From Ferrovibrio sp. (GTDB lineage Bacteria; Pseudomonadota; Alphaproteobacteria; Ferrovibrionales; Ferrovibrionaceae), in NCBI RefSeq assembly GCF_025869515.1, contig NZ_JAOZVR010000051.1, forward strand, positions 1 to 64,000: 64,000 nt of DNA. The letters run 5' to 3'. The translations under genes were made by a program, and so were the position numbers. This document shows, piece by piece, positions 33,268 to 43,215 of the stretch (its first letter is position 1; every line of letters starts with the position of its first letter). The notes below the pieces were generated by a model. That model had not been told where the DNA came from and searched no databases. It was given only the letters and a program-made list of their open reading frames with translations.

Positions 33268-35202
33268 ATGACGATGTACCATCTGATCGTTTTCCTGCCG
33301 CTGCTGGCCGCTATCGTCGCCGGCCTGTTCGGTCGCCGCCTCGGCGACGCGGCCTCCATGGCCGTCACCTGCGTGGCGGTGATCATCTCGGCCATTCTGT
33401 CCTGGGTCGCCTTCTACCTGGTGATCTCCAAGGGCATGGTCGTCACCGTCAAGGTGCTCGACTGGATCGATTCCGGCAGCTTCAGCGTCGACTGGGCGCT
33501 GAAGATCGACCAGCTCACCGCCGTGATGCTGGTGGTGGTCAACACCGTGTCGGCCGTCGTGCATGTCTACAGCGTCGGCTACATGAGCCACGATCCGCAC
33601 CGGCCGCGCTTCTTCGCCTATCTGTCGCTGTTCACGTTTGCCATGCTGATGCTGATCACGGCGGACAATTTCGTGCAGCTCTATATGGGCTGGGAAGGCG
33701 TCGGCCTCGCCTCCTACCTGCTGATCGGCTTCTGGTATCACAAGCCGACCGCCAATGCGGCCGCCATCAAGGCCTTCGTGGTCAACCGCGTCGGCGATTT
33801 CGGCTTCGCACTCGGCATCATGGCGCTGTTCCTTGCCACCAATTCGGTCAGCTTCGATGCGGTCTTCGGCGCCGCGCCGGCGCTGGCTGGCAAGACCTTC
33901 CATTTCCTCTGGAAGGACTGGGATATCCTGACGGTGGCCACCTTCCTGCTGTTCCTCGGCGCCATGGGCAAGTCGGCCCAGCTCGGCCTGCACACCTGGC
34001 TGCCGGATGCGATGGAAGGCCCGACCCCGGTGTCGGCGCTGATCCATGCCGCCACCATGGTCACCGCCGGCGTCTTCATGGTGGCGCGCTGCTCGCCGCT
34101 GTTCGAATACGCGCCCGATACGCTGGCCTTCGTCACCGTGATCGGCGCCAGCACCGCCTTCTTCGCCGCCACCGTCGGCCTGGCGCAGAACGACATCAAG
34201 CGCGTGATCGCCTATTCGACCTGCTCGCAGCTCGGCTACATGTTCTTCGCGCTCGGCGTCTCGGCCTATCCGGCCGCGATCTTCCATCTTTTCACCCATG
34301 CCTTCTTCAAGGCGCTGCTGTTCCTCGGCGCCGGCTCGGTGATCCATGCCGTCGACGGCGAGCAGGACATGCGCCGCATGGGCGGGCTGTGGAAACACAT
34401 CAAGGTCACCTATGTGATGATGTGGATCGGCAGCCTCGCACTGGCCGGCTTCCCGATCTTCGCCGGCTATTACTCCAAGGACATGATCCTCGAAGTGGCT
34501 TATGCCGCCGGCGGGGTAGGGCAGTATGCCTACATCATGGGTATGGCGGCGGCGATCCTGACCGCCTTCTATTCCTGGCGCCTGATCTTCATGACCTTCC
34601 ATGGCAAGCCGCGCGCCGACCATCACGTGATGGAGCACGTGCATGAAAGCCCGATGATCATGCTGGCGCCGCTCGCCGTGCTGGCCGTCGGTGCGGTCTT
34701 CGCCGGCATCGCCTTCCACGACGGTTTCATCGGCCATCACTGGAAGGACTTCTGGGGCAGCTCGATCCTGATCCTGGAAAACCACAAGGCGATGGACGAG
34801 GCGCACAGCGTGCCCTTCCTGGTCAAGGTCGGCCCGATCATCGTCGGCATCATCGGCATCTTCGTGGCCTGGATCGCCTATATCCGCGATACCAGCCTGC
34901 CGCACCGCGCCGCCGCGCAGCAGCCGCTGCTGTACCAGTTCCTGCTCAACAAGTGGTATTTCGACGAGCTGTATGACCGCATCTTCGTGCGTCCGGCCTT
35001 CTGGATCGGCCGGGTGCTGTGGAAGGGCGGCGACGGCAAGATCATCGACGGCCTCGGCCCGGATGGCTTTGCCGCCACCGTGGTCCGCCTGGCCCGGCGC
35101 GCCAGCATCCTGCAGTCCGGCTATGTCTATCACTATGCCTTCGCCATGCTGATCGGCGTGGCGGCGCTGGTGACCTATTTCTTCAGTGCGATGGGGCACT
35201 AA
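33268..35202 (+). CDS. nuoL: NADH-quinone oxidoreductase subunit L
   Basis: A 644-residue antiporter-like proton-pumping subunit with about 16 helices. It shows the core segments [40 protein letters not shown] (with the conserved lysine) and the long C-terminal helix region that clamps the membrane arm. Conserved H/K residues of the central axis ([16 protein letters not shown]) are present. Confidence 0.97.
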   Translation: MTMYHLIVFLPLLAAIVAGLFGRRLGDAASMAVTCVAVIISAILSWVAFYLVISKGMVVTVKVLDWIDSGSFSVDWALKIDQLTAVMLVVVNTVSAVVHVYSVGYMSHDPHRPRFFAYLSLFTFAMLMLITADNFVQLYMGWEGVGLASYLLIGFWYHKPTANAAAIKAFVVNRVGDFGFALGIMALFLATNSVSFDAVFGAAPALAGKTFHFLWKDWDILTVATFLLFLGAMGKSAQLGLHTWLPDAMEGPTPVSALIHAATMVTAGVFMVARCSPLFEYAPDTLAFVTVIGASTAFFAATVGLAQNDIKRVIAYSTCSQLGYMFFALGVSAYPAAIFHLFTHAFFKALLFLGAGSVIHAVDGEQDMRRMGGLWKHIKVTYVMMWIGSLALAGFPIFAGYYSKDMILEVAYAAGGVGQYAYIMGMAAAILTAFYSWRLIFMTFHGKPRADHHVMEHVHESPMIMLAPLAVLAVGAVFAGIAFHDGFIGHHWKDFWGSSILILENHKAMDEAHSVPFLVKVGPIIVGIIGIFVAWIAYIRDTSLPHRAAAQQPLLYQFLLNKWYFDELYDRIFVRPAFWIGRVLWKGGDGKIIDGLGPDGFAATVVRLARRASILQSGYVYHYAFAMLIGVAALVTYFFSAMGH

Positions 35203-35206
35203 TCCG

Positions 35207-36721
35207 ATGTCGAGCATGCCCTTGCTGTCGATCGTCACCTTCCTGCCGCTGGTCGGCGCCGCCTTCATCTTCCTGGCGCGCGGCCCGGAAGAGATTGTGG
35301 CCCGCAATGCCCGGTCGGTGGCGCTGTGGACCACCACGATCACCTTCCTGGTGTCGCTGCTGATCTGGCTGAACTTCGATAACAGCACCGCCGCCTTCCA
35401 GTTCGTCGAGAAGGTCGACTGGATCGGCGCCGGCATCAACTACCATATGGGCGTCGACGGCATCTCCATGCTGTTCGTCATCCTCACCACCTTCCTGATG
35501 CCGTTCTGCATCCTGGCCTCGTGGGAATCCATCGAGACCCGCGTCAAGGAATACATGATCGCCTTCCTGGTCATGGAAACCCTGATGATCGGCGTGTTCT
35601 GCGCGCTCGATCTGGTGCTGTTCTACCTGATGTTCGAAGCCGGCCTGATCCCGATGTTCCTGATCATCGGCATCTGGGGCGGCAAGCGCCGCATCTATGC
35701 CAGCTTCAAGTTCTTCCTCTACACCCTGCTCGGCTCGGTGCTGCTGCTGCTGGCGCTGCTCTACATGTATTTCATCGCCGGCACGACCGACATCCCGAGC
35801 CTGATGAAGACCGGGCTGTTCTCGGCGCAGGCGCAGACCTGGCTCTGGCTCGCCTTCTTCGCCTCCTTTGCGGTGAAGATGCCGATGTGGCCGGTGCATA
35901 CCTGGCTGCCGGATGCCCACGTCGAAGCGCCGACCGCCGGTTCGGTGATCCTGGCCGCCGTGCTGCTGAAGATGGGCGGCTACGGCTTCCTGCGCTTCTC
36001 GCTGCCGATGTTCCCGATCGCCTCGGAATATTTCGCGCCCTTCGTCTTCACGCTTTCCGTCATCGCCATCGTCTATGCCTCGCTGGTGGCGCTGGTGCAG
36101 GAAGACATGAAGAAGCTGATCGCCTATTCCTCGGTGGCGCATATGGGCTTCGTCACCATGGGCATCTTCGCGCTCAACACGCAGGGCGTCGAAGGCGCCA
36201 TCTTCCAGATGCTGAGCCATGGCATCGTCTCGGGCGCGCTGTTCCTATGCGTCGGCGTGGTCTACGACCGCCTGCATACCCGCGAGATCGCCCGTTACGG
36301 CGGTCTGGCCAGCAACATGCCGAAATACGCCGCGGTGTTCATGCTGTTCACCATGGCCAATGTCGGCCTGCCGGGCACCGGCGGTTTCGTCGGCGAGCTG
36401 CTCACCCTGGTCGGCGCCTTCCAGGCCAACACCTGGGTCGCCCTGATCGCCACGTCTGGCGTGATCCTCGCGGCGGCCTACGCGCTGTATCTCTATCGCC
36501 GCATCGTCTTCGGCGAACTGACCAAGGCCGACCTCAAGGCGATGGTGGATCTCAGCCCGCGCGAGATCGCCATCTTCGCCCCGCTGGTGATCATGACGCT
36601 GTGGATGGGTATCTATCCGGCGCCGTTCTTCGATGTCATGGCCGCCTCGGTCAAGCATCTGCTCGACCAGCACCAGACTGCGCTCGCCGCCGCCAAGGCG
36701 ATAGCGACCGCTGCCCGCTAG
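35207..36721 (+). CDS. nuoM: NADH-quinone oxidoreductase subunit M
   Basis: A 504-residue antiporter-like subunit with about 14 helices. [20 protein letters not shown] holds the conserved glutamate and [20 protein letters not shown] the conserved lysine. The ATG at 35207 lies 4 bases after the nuoL stop; an ATG three codons later is possible, and the frame is open slightly upstream within nuoL. Confidence 0.96.
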   Translation: MSSMPLLSIVTFLPLVGAAFIFLARGPEEIVARNARSVALWTTTITFLVSLLIWLNFDNSTAAFQFVEKVDWIGAGINYHMGVDGISMLFVILTTFLMPFCILASWESIETRVKEYMIAFLVMETLMIGVFCALDLVLFYLMFEAGLIPMFLIIGIWGGKRRIYASFKFFLYTLLGSVLLLLALLYMYFIAGTTDIPSLMKTGLFSAQAQTWLWLAFFASFAVKMPMWPVHTWLPDAHVEAPTAGSVILAAVLLKMGGYGFLRFSLPMFPIASEYFAPFVFTLSVIAIVYASLVALVQEDMKKLIAYSSVAHMGFVTMGIFALNTQGVEGAIFQMLSHGIVSGALFLCVGVVYDRLHTREIARYGGLASNMPKYAAVFMLFTMANVGLPGTGGFVGELLTLVGAFQANTWVALIATSGVILAAAYALYLYRRIVFGELTKADLKAMVDLSPREIAIFAPLVIMTLWMGIYPAPFFDVMAASVKHLLDQHQTALAAAKAIATAAR

Positions 36722-36731
36722 GAGTTTGACC

Positions 36732-38186
36732 GTGACCGCTCTGCCCGCACTCGCGCCCGCCTATCCGGAACTCTGGCTCGCGCTGTCTGCCATGGCGCTG
36801 CTGATGCTCGGCGTCTTCCGCGGCGACGGCGCCACCCGGCTGGTTTCCTGGCTTTCGGTCGCGGCGCTCGCCGTTACCGTGCTGCTGATCACCATGCAGC
36901 CGGCCGAAACCGTCACCACTTTCGGCGGACTGTTCGTGGTCGATGGTTTCGGCCGTTTCGCCAAGGTGCTGATCCTGCTCGGCTCGGCATTTTCCATCAT
37001 CCTGTCGCTCGGCTATATCCGCTATGAGCGCATGGAGCGCTTCGAATATCCCGTACTGATCCTGCTTGCCAGCACCGGCATGCTGATGATGGTCTCGGCC
37101 AACGACCTGATCGCGCTGTATCTCGGGCTCGAGCTGCAGTCGCTGTCGCTCTATGTGCTGGCGGCCTTCAAGCGCGATTCCGGTCGCGCCACCGAAGCCG
37201 GCCTGAAGTATTTCGTGCTCGGCGCGCTGTCGTCCGGCATGCTGCTCTACGGCGCTTCGATGATCTACGGCTTCGCCGGTTCGACCGGTTTCCCCCAGAT
37301 CGCCCAGATTCTGAGTCAGGGGGCACTGGTCGGCGGCCAGGCTTCGATCGGTCTCGTGGTCGGCATCGTCTTCCTCACCGCCGGCCTGGCCTTCAAGGTT
37401 TCGGCCGTGCCGTTCCATATGTGGACGCCCGATGTGTATGAGGGCGCGCCCACGCCGGTGACTGCCTTCTTCGCCGTGGCGCCGAAGATCGCCGCCATGG
37501 CGCTGTTCGTGCGCGCCATCCTCACGCCCTTTGGCGAGATCGCCCATGAATGGCAGCAGATCATCATCGTGGTCAGCGCGCTCTCCATGCTGCTCGGCGC
37601 TTTCGCCGCCATCGCGCAGAGCAATATCAAGCGCCTGATGGCCTATTCCTCCATCGGCCATGTCGGCTATGCCCTGATCGGCCTGGCGGCCGGCACGGAA
37701 GAGGGCGTGCGCGGCATCCTGATCTATCTGGCGATCTATCTCGCCATGAATGTCGGTACCTTTGCGATCATCCTGTGCATGCGCCAGAAGGACCAGATGG
37801 TGGAGGGCGTGAACGACCTCGCCGGACTGGCCAAGACCCATCCGGGCATGGCGCTGCTGCTCGCCGCCTTCATGTTCTCGCTCGCCGGCGTGCCGCCGAT
37901 GGCCGGTTTCTTCGGCAAGTTCTACATCTTCATGGCCGCGATCAATGCCGGCCTCTATACGCTGGCGGTGATCGGCGTGCTCAGCTCGGTGGTGGGCGCC
38001 TATTACTACCTGCGCATCGTCAAGCTGATGTATTTCGACGAGACGGCCGAGCCGCTGGCCAAGCCGGTGCGCGGCGAGTTGGGCGCGGTGATGACCGTGA
38101 CCGGCCTGTTCACCATGCTGTTCTTCATCTGGCCGGCCCCGCTGCTCAGCATGGCCGCCACGGCTGCCCGGGCGCTGTTCCCGTAA
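36732..38186 (+). CDS. nuoN: NADH-quinone oxidoreductase subunit N
   Basis: A 484-residue antiporter-like subunit, the last of the operon. Signatures are [40 protein letters not shown] and [20 protein letters not shown]. The GTG at 36732 is chosen because TAGGAG ends 7 bases before it; a TTG two codons upstream overlaps that site. birA follows after 24 bases. Confidence 0.95.
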   Translation: MTALPALAPAYPELWLALSAMALLMLGVFRGDGATRLVSWLSVAALAVTVLLITMQPAETVTTFGGLFVVDGFGRFAKVLILLGSAFSIILSLGYIRYERMERFEYPVLILLASTGMLMMVSANDLIALYLGLELQSLSLYVLAAFKRDSGRATEAGLKYFVLGALSSGMLLYGASMIYGFAGSTGFPQIAQILSQGALVGGQASIGLVVGIVFLTAGLAFKVSAVPFHMWTPDVYEGAPTPVTAFFAVAPKIAAMALFVRAILTPFGEIAHEWQQIIIVVSALSMLLGAFAAIAQSNIKRLMAYSSIGHVGYALIGLAAGTEEGVRGILIYLAIYLAMNVGTFAIILCMRQKDQMVEGVNDLAGLAKTHPGMALLLAAFMFSLAGVPPMAGFFGKFYIFMAAINAGLYTLAVIGVLSSVVGAYYYLRIVKLMYFDETAEPLAKPVRGELGAVMTVTGLFTMLFFIWPAPLLSMAATAARALFP

Positions 38187-38210
38187 GCGGATCGCCGCCG
38201 GACCCATGCG

Positions 38211-38960
38211 ATGAAGTGGGATCTCCGGGTATTCGACAGCCTCGACAGCACCAATGAGGAAATCCGCCGCCAGGCCGAAGCCGGCGCGGCGGAAGGCCTC
38301 GCGGTGCTGGCCCGGCAGCAGACGGCTGGCCGTGGCCGCCGTGGCCGCGGCTGGACCTCGGTGCCGGGCAACATGTTCCTGTCGCTGCTGCTGCGGCCCC
38401 AGTTAAACGGACAGCGGGCCTCACCCGCGCAGGCGGCCACGCTGTCTTTCCTCACGGCCGTGGCCGTGTTGGAGGCCATCGATCTGGCTGGTCCTGCAGC
38501 AGGCACGCAATTGACATGCAAATGGCCCAACGACGTGCTGGTGGACGGCGCCAAGGTGGCTGGCATCCTGCTGGAATCGCGCACCACGCCCGATGGTGCC
38601 CTGGGCTGGGTCACGGTCGGCATCGGCGTCAATCTGGTTTCACATCCCGCCGATACGCTCTACCCGGTCACGGCGCTGAACCGCCATGGCATCGAGGCCA
38701 TGCCGGAAGACTTCGCCGGCTGGCTGCTGGCGCGCTATGGCTACTGGTATGACCGCTGGCAGGCCGAAGGCTTCGCACCGGTGCGTGCTGCCTGGCTGAG
38801 ACGGGCGCAGGGCGTGGGCCAGCCGGTGATCGTGCGGTTGCCGGACCAGGAGCTGCGCGGGACTTTCATCGCGCTGGACGACGGTGGCGCGCTTATACTG
38901 GAATTGCCCGACGGACGGCGTCACACTGTCACCGCCGGCGATGTTTTCCCGGCCGGCTGA
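38211..38960 (+). CDS. birA: Biotin--[acetyl-CoA-carboxylase] ligase
   Basis: A 249-residue biotin protein ligase that activates biotin to biotinyl-AMP and transfers it to carboxylase carrier domains in the cytosol. The catalytic segment is QQTAGRGRRGRGWTSVPGN, followed by LTCKWPNDVLVDGAKVAGIL. There is no N-terminal HTH, so it is a ligase only and not the E. coli-type repressor. It follows nuoN and precedes coaX, a common alphaproteobacterial order. Confidence 0.95.
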   Translation: MKWDLRVFDSLDSTNEEIRRQAEAGAAEGLAVLARQQTAGRGRRGRGWTSVPGNMFLSLLLRPQLNGQRASPAQAATLSFLTAVAVLEAIDLAGPAAGTQLTCKWPNDVLVDGAKVAGILLESRTTPDGALGWVTVGIGVNLVSHPADTLYPVTALNRHGIEAMPEDFAGWLLARYGYWYDRWQAEGFAPVRAAWLRRAQGVGQPVIVRLPDQELRGTFIALDDGGALILELPDGRRHTVTAGDVFPAG

Positions 38961-38972
38961 AGAGGACGCGCC

Positions 38973-39737
38973 ATGCTGCTCGCCATCAATGCCAACAATA
39001 CCAACGTGAAGTTCGGCGTCATCGACGGCGACCGCATCGTCGGTGAATGGCGCCAGCATACCTCGGCCATGCGCACCGCCGACGAACATGCCGTCTGGCT
39101 GCTGCAACTGATGCAGATCGAGGGCATCGACCCGAAAAGCGTGCGCAGCGCCATCATCGCCAGCGTGGTGCCGCAGGCCACTTTCAATCTGCGCCGGCTC
39201 TGCACCCGCTATTTCGAGACCGAGCCGCTGGTGCTGGGCGAACCGAATGTGAAATACGGCATCCAGATCAAGGGCGCCGGTGCCGGTGCCGACCGCATCT
39301 GCAACACCGTGGGCGCCAGCGTGATGTTCCCCAAGACGCCGCTGATCGTGGTCGATTTCGGCACCGCCACCACCTTCGACGTGGTCGATGAAGAAGGCAG
39401 CTACTGCGGCGGCGTGATCGCGCCCGGCATCAACCTGTCCATCGAGGCGCTGGTCAATGCCACAGCCCTGCTGCCGCGGATCGTGGTCGAGAAGCCGAAG
39501 AACGTGATCGGCACCACCACCGTGGCCTGCATGCATTCCGGCGTGTTCTGGGGCTATGTCGGCCTGATCGACGGTATCGTCGCCCGTATCCGCGAAGAGT
39601 TCGGCCGGCCGATGAAGGTGATTTCCACCGGCGGCCTGGCGCCGGTCTTCGACGGTTCCACCGACGTGATCGAGCAGAATGTGCCCGATATCACCGTGCG
39701 CGGCCTGATCGAAATCTATCGCCGCAGCACCACGTAA
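38973..39737 (+). CDS. coaX: Type III pantothenate kinase
   Basis: A 254-residue ASKHA-fold kinase for the first step of coenzyme A synthesis. GAGADRICNTVGAS and VVDFGTATTFDVV are clear family motifs, and MKVISTGGLAPVF is the adenosine motif. The first phosphate motif, usually DxGNT, here reads NANNT (INANNTN, residues 5-11), so the usual aspartate is asparagine. It lies 12 bases after birA and 5 bases before rnj. Confidence 0.94.
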   Translation: MLLAINANNTNVKFGVIDGDRIVGEWRQHTSAMRTADEHAVWLLQLMQIEGIDPKSVRSAIIASVVPQATFNLRRLCTRYFETEPLVLGEPNVKYGIQIKGAGAGADRICNTVGASVMFPKTPLIVVDFGTATTFDVVDEEGSYCGGVIAPGINLSIEALVNATALLPRIVVEKPKNVIGTTTVACMHSGVFWGYVGLIDGIVARIREEFGRPMKVISTGGLAPVFDGSTDVIEQNVPDITVRGLIEIYRRSTT

Positions 39738-39742
39738 ACCGA

Positions 39743-41407
39743 ATGTCAGCCCGCCTCAAAAAAGACAGCCTGTATTTTCTGCCGCTCGGCGGCGTGAACG
39801 AGATCGGGATGAATCTCAATCTCTACGGCTACAACGACCAGTGGCTGATGGTCGATCTCGGCACCAGCTTTGCCGATGACGCCATGCCCGGCGTTGACAT
39901 GATCGTGCCTGATGTCACCTGGATCGCCGACCGTCGCGACCAGCTGCTCGGCCTTGTGCTGACCCATGCGCATGAGGACCATCTCGGTGCCATCAGCCAT
40001 TGCTGGGATGAATTGCAATGCCCGGTCTGGGCCACCGGCTTCGCTGCCAGCGTGCTGCGCCGCAAGCTGGCCGAGAAGGGCATGGTCGACGACGTGCCGC
40101 TGCATATCTATCAGCCGGGCGACCTGATCGAACTGGGGCCGTTCAGGATCCGCTCGATGAACATCACCCATTCGACGCCGGAGAGCCAGGCGCTGGCCAT
40201 CGAGACGCCGCAGGGCACCGTGCTGCATACCGGCGACTGGAAGCTCGATCCGCGCCCGATGCTGGGCCCGCAGACCGAGGTCGAGGCGCTGCGCGGCTAT
40301 GGCGACAGGGGCGTGCTGGCGCTGGTTTGCGACAGCACCAATGTGTTCAGCCGCGGCAGTTCGGGCTCCGAAGGCGAGGTGCATGACAGCCTGATCCCGC
40401 TGCTGCGCGACAAGCCCGGCCGCATTGCCGTCACCACCTTTTCATCAAATCTAGCCCGGCTGGAAACCCTGTTCACCGTGGCGAACGAACTCGGCCGCCA
40501 TATCTGCCTGATCGGCCGTTCGCTGCACCGTTTCCTGGCGGCGGCGCAGGAGAACGGTTACCTGAAGCATATCCCCAATCAGGTGGACGACCGCGAGGCC
40601 GGTTTCCTGCCGCGCGAGAAGATCATGTATATCTGCACCGGTTGCCAGGGCGAGCCGCGCGGCGCCATGGCGCGCATCGCCTTCGGCAGCCATCCGCATG
40701 CCGTGGTCTCGCCCGGCGATACGGTGGTGTTCTCGTCCAAGATCATCCCCGGCAATGAGCGCACGCTGTTCAAGCTGCATAACGAACTGGTCAGCCGCGG
40801 CATCGAGGTGATCACCGAGAAGGATGCCTTCGTGCATGTCTCCGGCCATCCCTCGCGCGACGAACTGGCCGAGATGTATGCGCTGGTACGGCCGCAGATC
40901 GCCGTGCCGGTGCATGGCGAACCGCGCCATCTGGTGGAGCATGCGCGCTTCGCCCAGAGCCTGCAGGTGCCGCACGGCATCGTGCCGCGCAACGGCGACC
41001 TGATCCGACTGGCGCCCGGCGCCCCCGATGTGGTGGAGCAGGTGCCGGCCGGCCGGCTGGCGATCGACGGCGACGAACTGATCCCGATCCAGGGCGGCAC
41101 CCTGCAGGTGCGGCGCAAGCTCGCCTTCAACGGTGCCGCCGCCGTGACCCTGGTGGTGGACGAACGCGGCAGCCTGCGCGCGCCGCCACAGGTGCTGCTG
41201 GCCGGCGTGGTGAATTACGACATCGAGGATATCGAGGCCGAGATCGCCGACGAGATCGCCGATGCGCTGGTGCTGCTGAAATCCGCCGCCCGCGACGATG
41301 CCGCGCTGGAGCAGGCGGCGCTGCGGGCCATGCGCGGCTACCTGCGCGGCCTGACCGGGCGCAAGCCGGTCTGCCAGGTGCAGATCGTCCGCCTGCCGCA
41401 GGGGTAA
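39743..41407 (+). CDS. rnj: Ribonuclease J
   Basis: A 554-residue metallo-beta-lactamase/beta-CASP nuclease with 5' exo- and endoribonuclease activity in mRNA decay and rRNA maturation. The zinc motif is LTHAHEDHLGAI (HxHxDH), with further ligands in THSTPESQALAI and HTGDWKLD, and the beta-CASP region has SGHPSRDELAEMYALVRP and PVHGEPRHL. It lies 5 bases after coaX. Confidence 0.95.
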   Translation: MSARLKKDSLYFLPLGGVNEIGMNLNLYGYNDQWLMVDLGTSFADDAMPGVDMIVPDVTWIADRRDQLLGLVLTHAHEDHLGAISHCWDELQCPVWATGFAASVLRRKLAEKGMVDDVPLHIYQPGDLIELGPFRIRSMNITHSTPESQALAIETPQGTVLHTGDWKLDPRPMLGPQTEVEALRGYGDRGVLALVCDSTNVFSRGSSGSEGEVHDSLIPLLRDKPGRIAVTTFSSNLARLETLFTVANELGRHICLIGRSLHRFLAAAQENGYLKHIPNQVDDREAGFLPREKIMYICTGCQGEPRGAMARIAFGSHPHAVVSPGDTVVFSSKIIPGNERTLFKLHNELVSRGIEVITEKDAFVHVSGHPSRDELAEMYALVRPQIAVPVHGEPRHLVEHARFAQSLQVPHGIVPRNGDLIRLAPGAPDVVEQVPAGRLAIDGDELIPIQGGTLQVRRKLAFNGAAAVTLVVDERGSLRAPPQVLLAGVVNYDIEDIEAEIADEIADALVLLKSAARDDAALEQAALRAMRGYLRGLTGRKPVCQVQIVRLPQG

Positions 41408-41515
41408 GTTCCGCGCGGCGCTGCGACTTTCCGCCGTCTTACTGGCCACCGGCTTGCCGGCTGCCGCTTTCGGCCCCATATTGCGGTGCAGAAAAGCCAG
41501 CAGGGAATCCCGTCC

Positions 41516-41920
41516 ATGATCGGTCGCCTCAACCACGTCGCCATTGCCGTTCCGGACCTCGCCGCCGCCGCCGCCATGTATGCCGATACGCTCGGCGCCA
41601 GGGTGTCGGCGCCGCTGGCGCAGCCCGACCATGGCGTGACCGTGGTGTTCGTCGAACTGCCCAACACCAAGATCGAGCTGCTGCATCCGCTGGGCGAGAA
41701 TTCCACCATCGCGAAATTTCTCGCCAACAATCCCTCGGGGGGCATGCACCATGTCTGCTACGAGGTGGAAGACATCATCGCGGCACGCGACCGGCTGAAG
41801 GCGCAGGGCGCCCGCGTGCTCGGCGACGGCGAGCCGAAGATCGGCGCGCATGGCAAGCCGGTGCTGTTCCTGCATCCGAAGGATTTCGCCGGCACGCTGG
41901 TTGAGATCGAACAGGTCTGA
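41516..41920 (+). CDS. mce: Methylmalonyl-CoA epimerase
   Basis: A 134-residue vicinal-oxygen-chelate protein that interconverts the methylmalonyl-CoA epimers in propionate catabolism. Metal ligands are visible in LNHVAIAVPDL, in the ELLHPLGENSTIAKFL region (residue E) and in GMHHVCYEVEDI and a later TLVEIEQ glutamate. The ATG at 41516 is used because the protein starts with the conserved strand; the frame is open 30 bases upstream. The 108-base gap after rnj could hold a promoter. Confidence 0.94.
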   Translation: MIGRLNHVAIAVPDLAAAAAMYADTLGARVSAPLAQPDHGVTVVFVELPNTKIELLHPLGENSTIAKFLANNPSGGMHHVCYEVEDIIAARDRLKAQGARVLGDGEPKIGAHGKPVLFLHPKDFAGTLVEIEQV

Positions 41921-41940
41921 CGGCAGCGGAGTTCAGCAGC

Positions 41941-42198
41941 GTGACCTGGTTCAATAACGGAATCGCTTTCGTCATCATCTACATGGTGACGCTGTTCTGC
42001 GTGCTGCCGATCGGTGTGAAGACCGCCGAAGAGGCCGGTGAGGCGAAGCTGCCCGGCCAGGCCGATTCCGCGCCGGCCAACCCGCGCCTCGGCTTCAAAT
42101 TCCTGCTGACCTTCGGGATCAGCTGCGTGCTGTTCGGGATTTATTACGTGGTCGGCACTTACGACCTGCTGGGCCTGAGCGCGCGCTTCGACCGCTAG
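41941..42198 (+). CDS. DUF1467 family small membrane protein
   Basis: An 85-residue protein with two transmembrane segments (residues about 6-25 and 54-74) and the DUF1467 pattern FCVLPIGVKTAEEAGE. The start codon is GTG at 41941. Function is unknown, but the gene is conserved between mce and proS in many alphaproteobacteria. It lies 20 bases after mce. Confidence 0.9.
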   Translation: MTWFNNGIAFVIIYMVTLFCVLPIGVKTAEEAGEAKLPGQADSAPANPRLGFKFLLTFGISCVLFGIYYVVGTYDLLGLSARFDR

Positions 42199-42220
42199 GC
42201 GGAAAAGCCTGCGCGGAAAA

Positions 42221-42282
42221 GCCCTGTACAGGGCAGAAATTTTCGAATTTGAGATCGGAAATCCGGGGCCTGGCCCGGTTTT
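42221..42282 (+). terminator. Weak terminator-like hairpins after the DUF1467 gene
   Basis: GCCCTGTACAGGGC (42221-42234) is a perfect palindrome, followed by AGAAATTTT. A second hairpin, CCGGG/CCCGG at 42263-42278, is followed by TTTT. Either could end the nuo-to-DUF1467 transcription unit. Together with the small reading frame at 42382 these are the only features I see in the gap 42199-42551. Confidence 0.45.
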
Positions 42283-42381
42283 GGCCGTTCATGGGGAGCG
42301 AAGGCTGATTTCAGCCGGATTACTCAACCTATAGGCGTGATTTTCGGAAGGGGTATGCACAAAAAAGAAAGGAGCAAGGAC

Positions 42382-42480
42382 ATGCCTCGCTCCGGACCCC
42401 GTCTCGCACGGGTAAGTTTAAGCCTCCCCAGACTTGGGCCGCCTGTTACCAAGCGGTTGCGTATTTTCTATACCGAATGA
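42382..42480 (+). CDS. Candidate 32-residue basic small protein
   Basis: The frame ATG (42382) to TGA (42478-42480) encodes 32 residues, beginning MPRSGPRLARVSLSLPRLGP and ending KRLRIFYTE. It has about eight basic residues and several prolines. GAAAGGAG and AAGGA precede the ATG at good distance, better than for many real genes here. It is not a family I recognise. It lies alone in the gap between the DUF1467 gene and the secreted protein gene. Confidence 0.45.
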   Translation: MPRSGPRLARVSLSLPRLGPPVTKRLRIFYTE

Positions 42481-42551
42481 TGAAAGCGTTGTCATCCAAA
42501 AAGTTATGACCTCCTAACAAAATGGTAATAATGCCGGTACAGAGTGCCCAG

Positions 42552-43109
42552 ATGCTCCGGATTCCGACCACCCTGCTGCTCGGACTGCTGCTGCTACCGC
42601 TGGCCGGGCAGGCGCAGACAGGTAGTCAGCCTACGAAATCCCCGCCCAAAGCCCCCGACTCGGGCGCCAGGGCTGCCCCAAAGGCCGAAGGGCCGGGGGA
42701 TTTACCCGTCGTCGTTGCCCTGGATGCGAAGGAATGCCGCCGCCTGCTGGCCCAGCGCGGCATGGTGACCGCGCACCAGCCCGCGCCGGACGTGAATTAC
42801 CAGCCTGGCCGCGATGTCGATTCCAAAGGTCGCCCGATTGCGCCCGCCGATCTGCCGGGCAGCAATCCGCTGCCGCTGGACGGCATGATCGAGCTGCCGA
42901 TCCGCATGCCGCTCAGCGGCCTGCCGGGCCTGTCGCAGGTGCCCACCGCGGTGAAGGAAGAGTCCCGGCTGCGCATCGCCACGCTCAGCGTCGATCCGCT
43001 GACCGGCAAGCTGGCTTTCAACGGCAAGCCGCTGGAGCCGACCACGGAAGACGCCATTGCCGTGGCCTGCCGGGATTACCTGACCAAGGCCCAGCCCCCC
43101 AAACGCTGA
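42552..43109 (+). CDS. Hypothetical secreted or periplasmic protein
   Basis: A 185-residue protein with an N-terminal signal peptide (MLRIPTTLLLGLLLLPLAGQAQ, that is MLRIPTTLLLG then LLLLPLAGQA, cleavage after residue about 20). A proline-rich linker follows, then a domain with DVNYQPGRDVDSKGRPIAPADLP and a C-terminal VDPLTGKLAFNGKPLE stretch containing one cysteine near the end. This pattern recurs in alphaproteobacterial hypothetical proteins, but I know no function. ATG at 42522, ten codons upstream, is an alternative start; 42552 gives a compact signal peptide. Confidence 0.72.
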   Translation: MLRIPTTLLLGLLLLPLAGQAQTGSQPTKSPPKAPDSGARAAPKAEGPGDLPVVVALDAKECRRLLAQRGMVTAHQPAPDVNYQPGRDVDSKGRPIAPADLPGSNPLPLDGMIELPIRMPLSGLPGLSQVPTAVKEESRLRIATLSVDPLTGKLAFNGKPLEPTTEDAIAVACRDYLTKAQPPKR

Positions 43110-43215
43110 CAGCCGGGCATTGCAGCAAGGGGGCCATTGCAGTCAGCAGGACTGGGCCTTAAAAACGCCCCATTATCCCGCCATCACCGCACGATAATTC
43201 AGGATAACCAGACCT

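Noticed and set aside
42509-42517. ACCTCCTAA, an anti-Shine-Dalgarno-like string before the secreted protein gene
   Set aside because: It resembles the 16S 3' end but is short and has no rRNA context; treated as chance.
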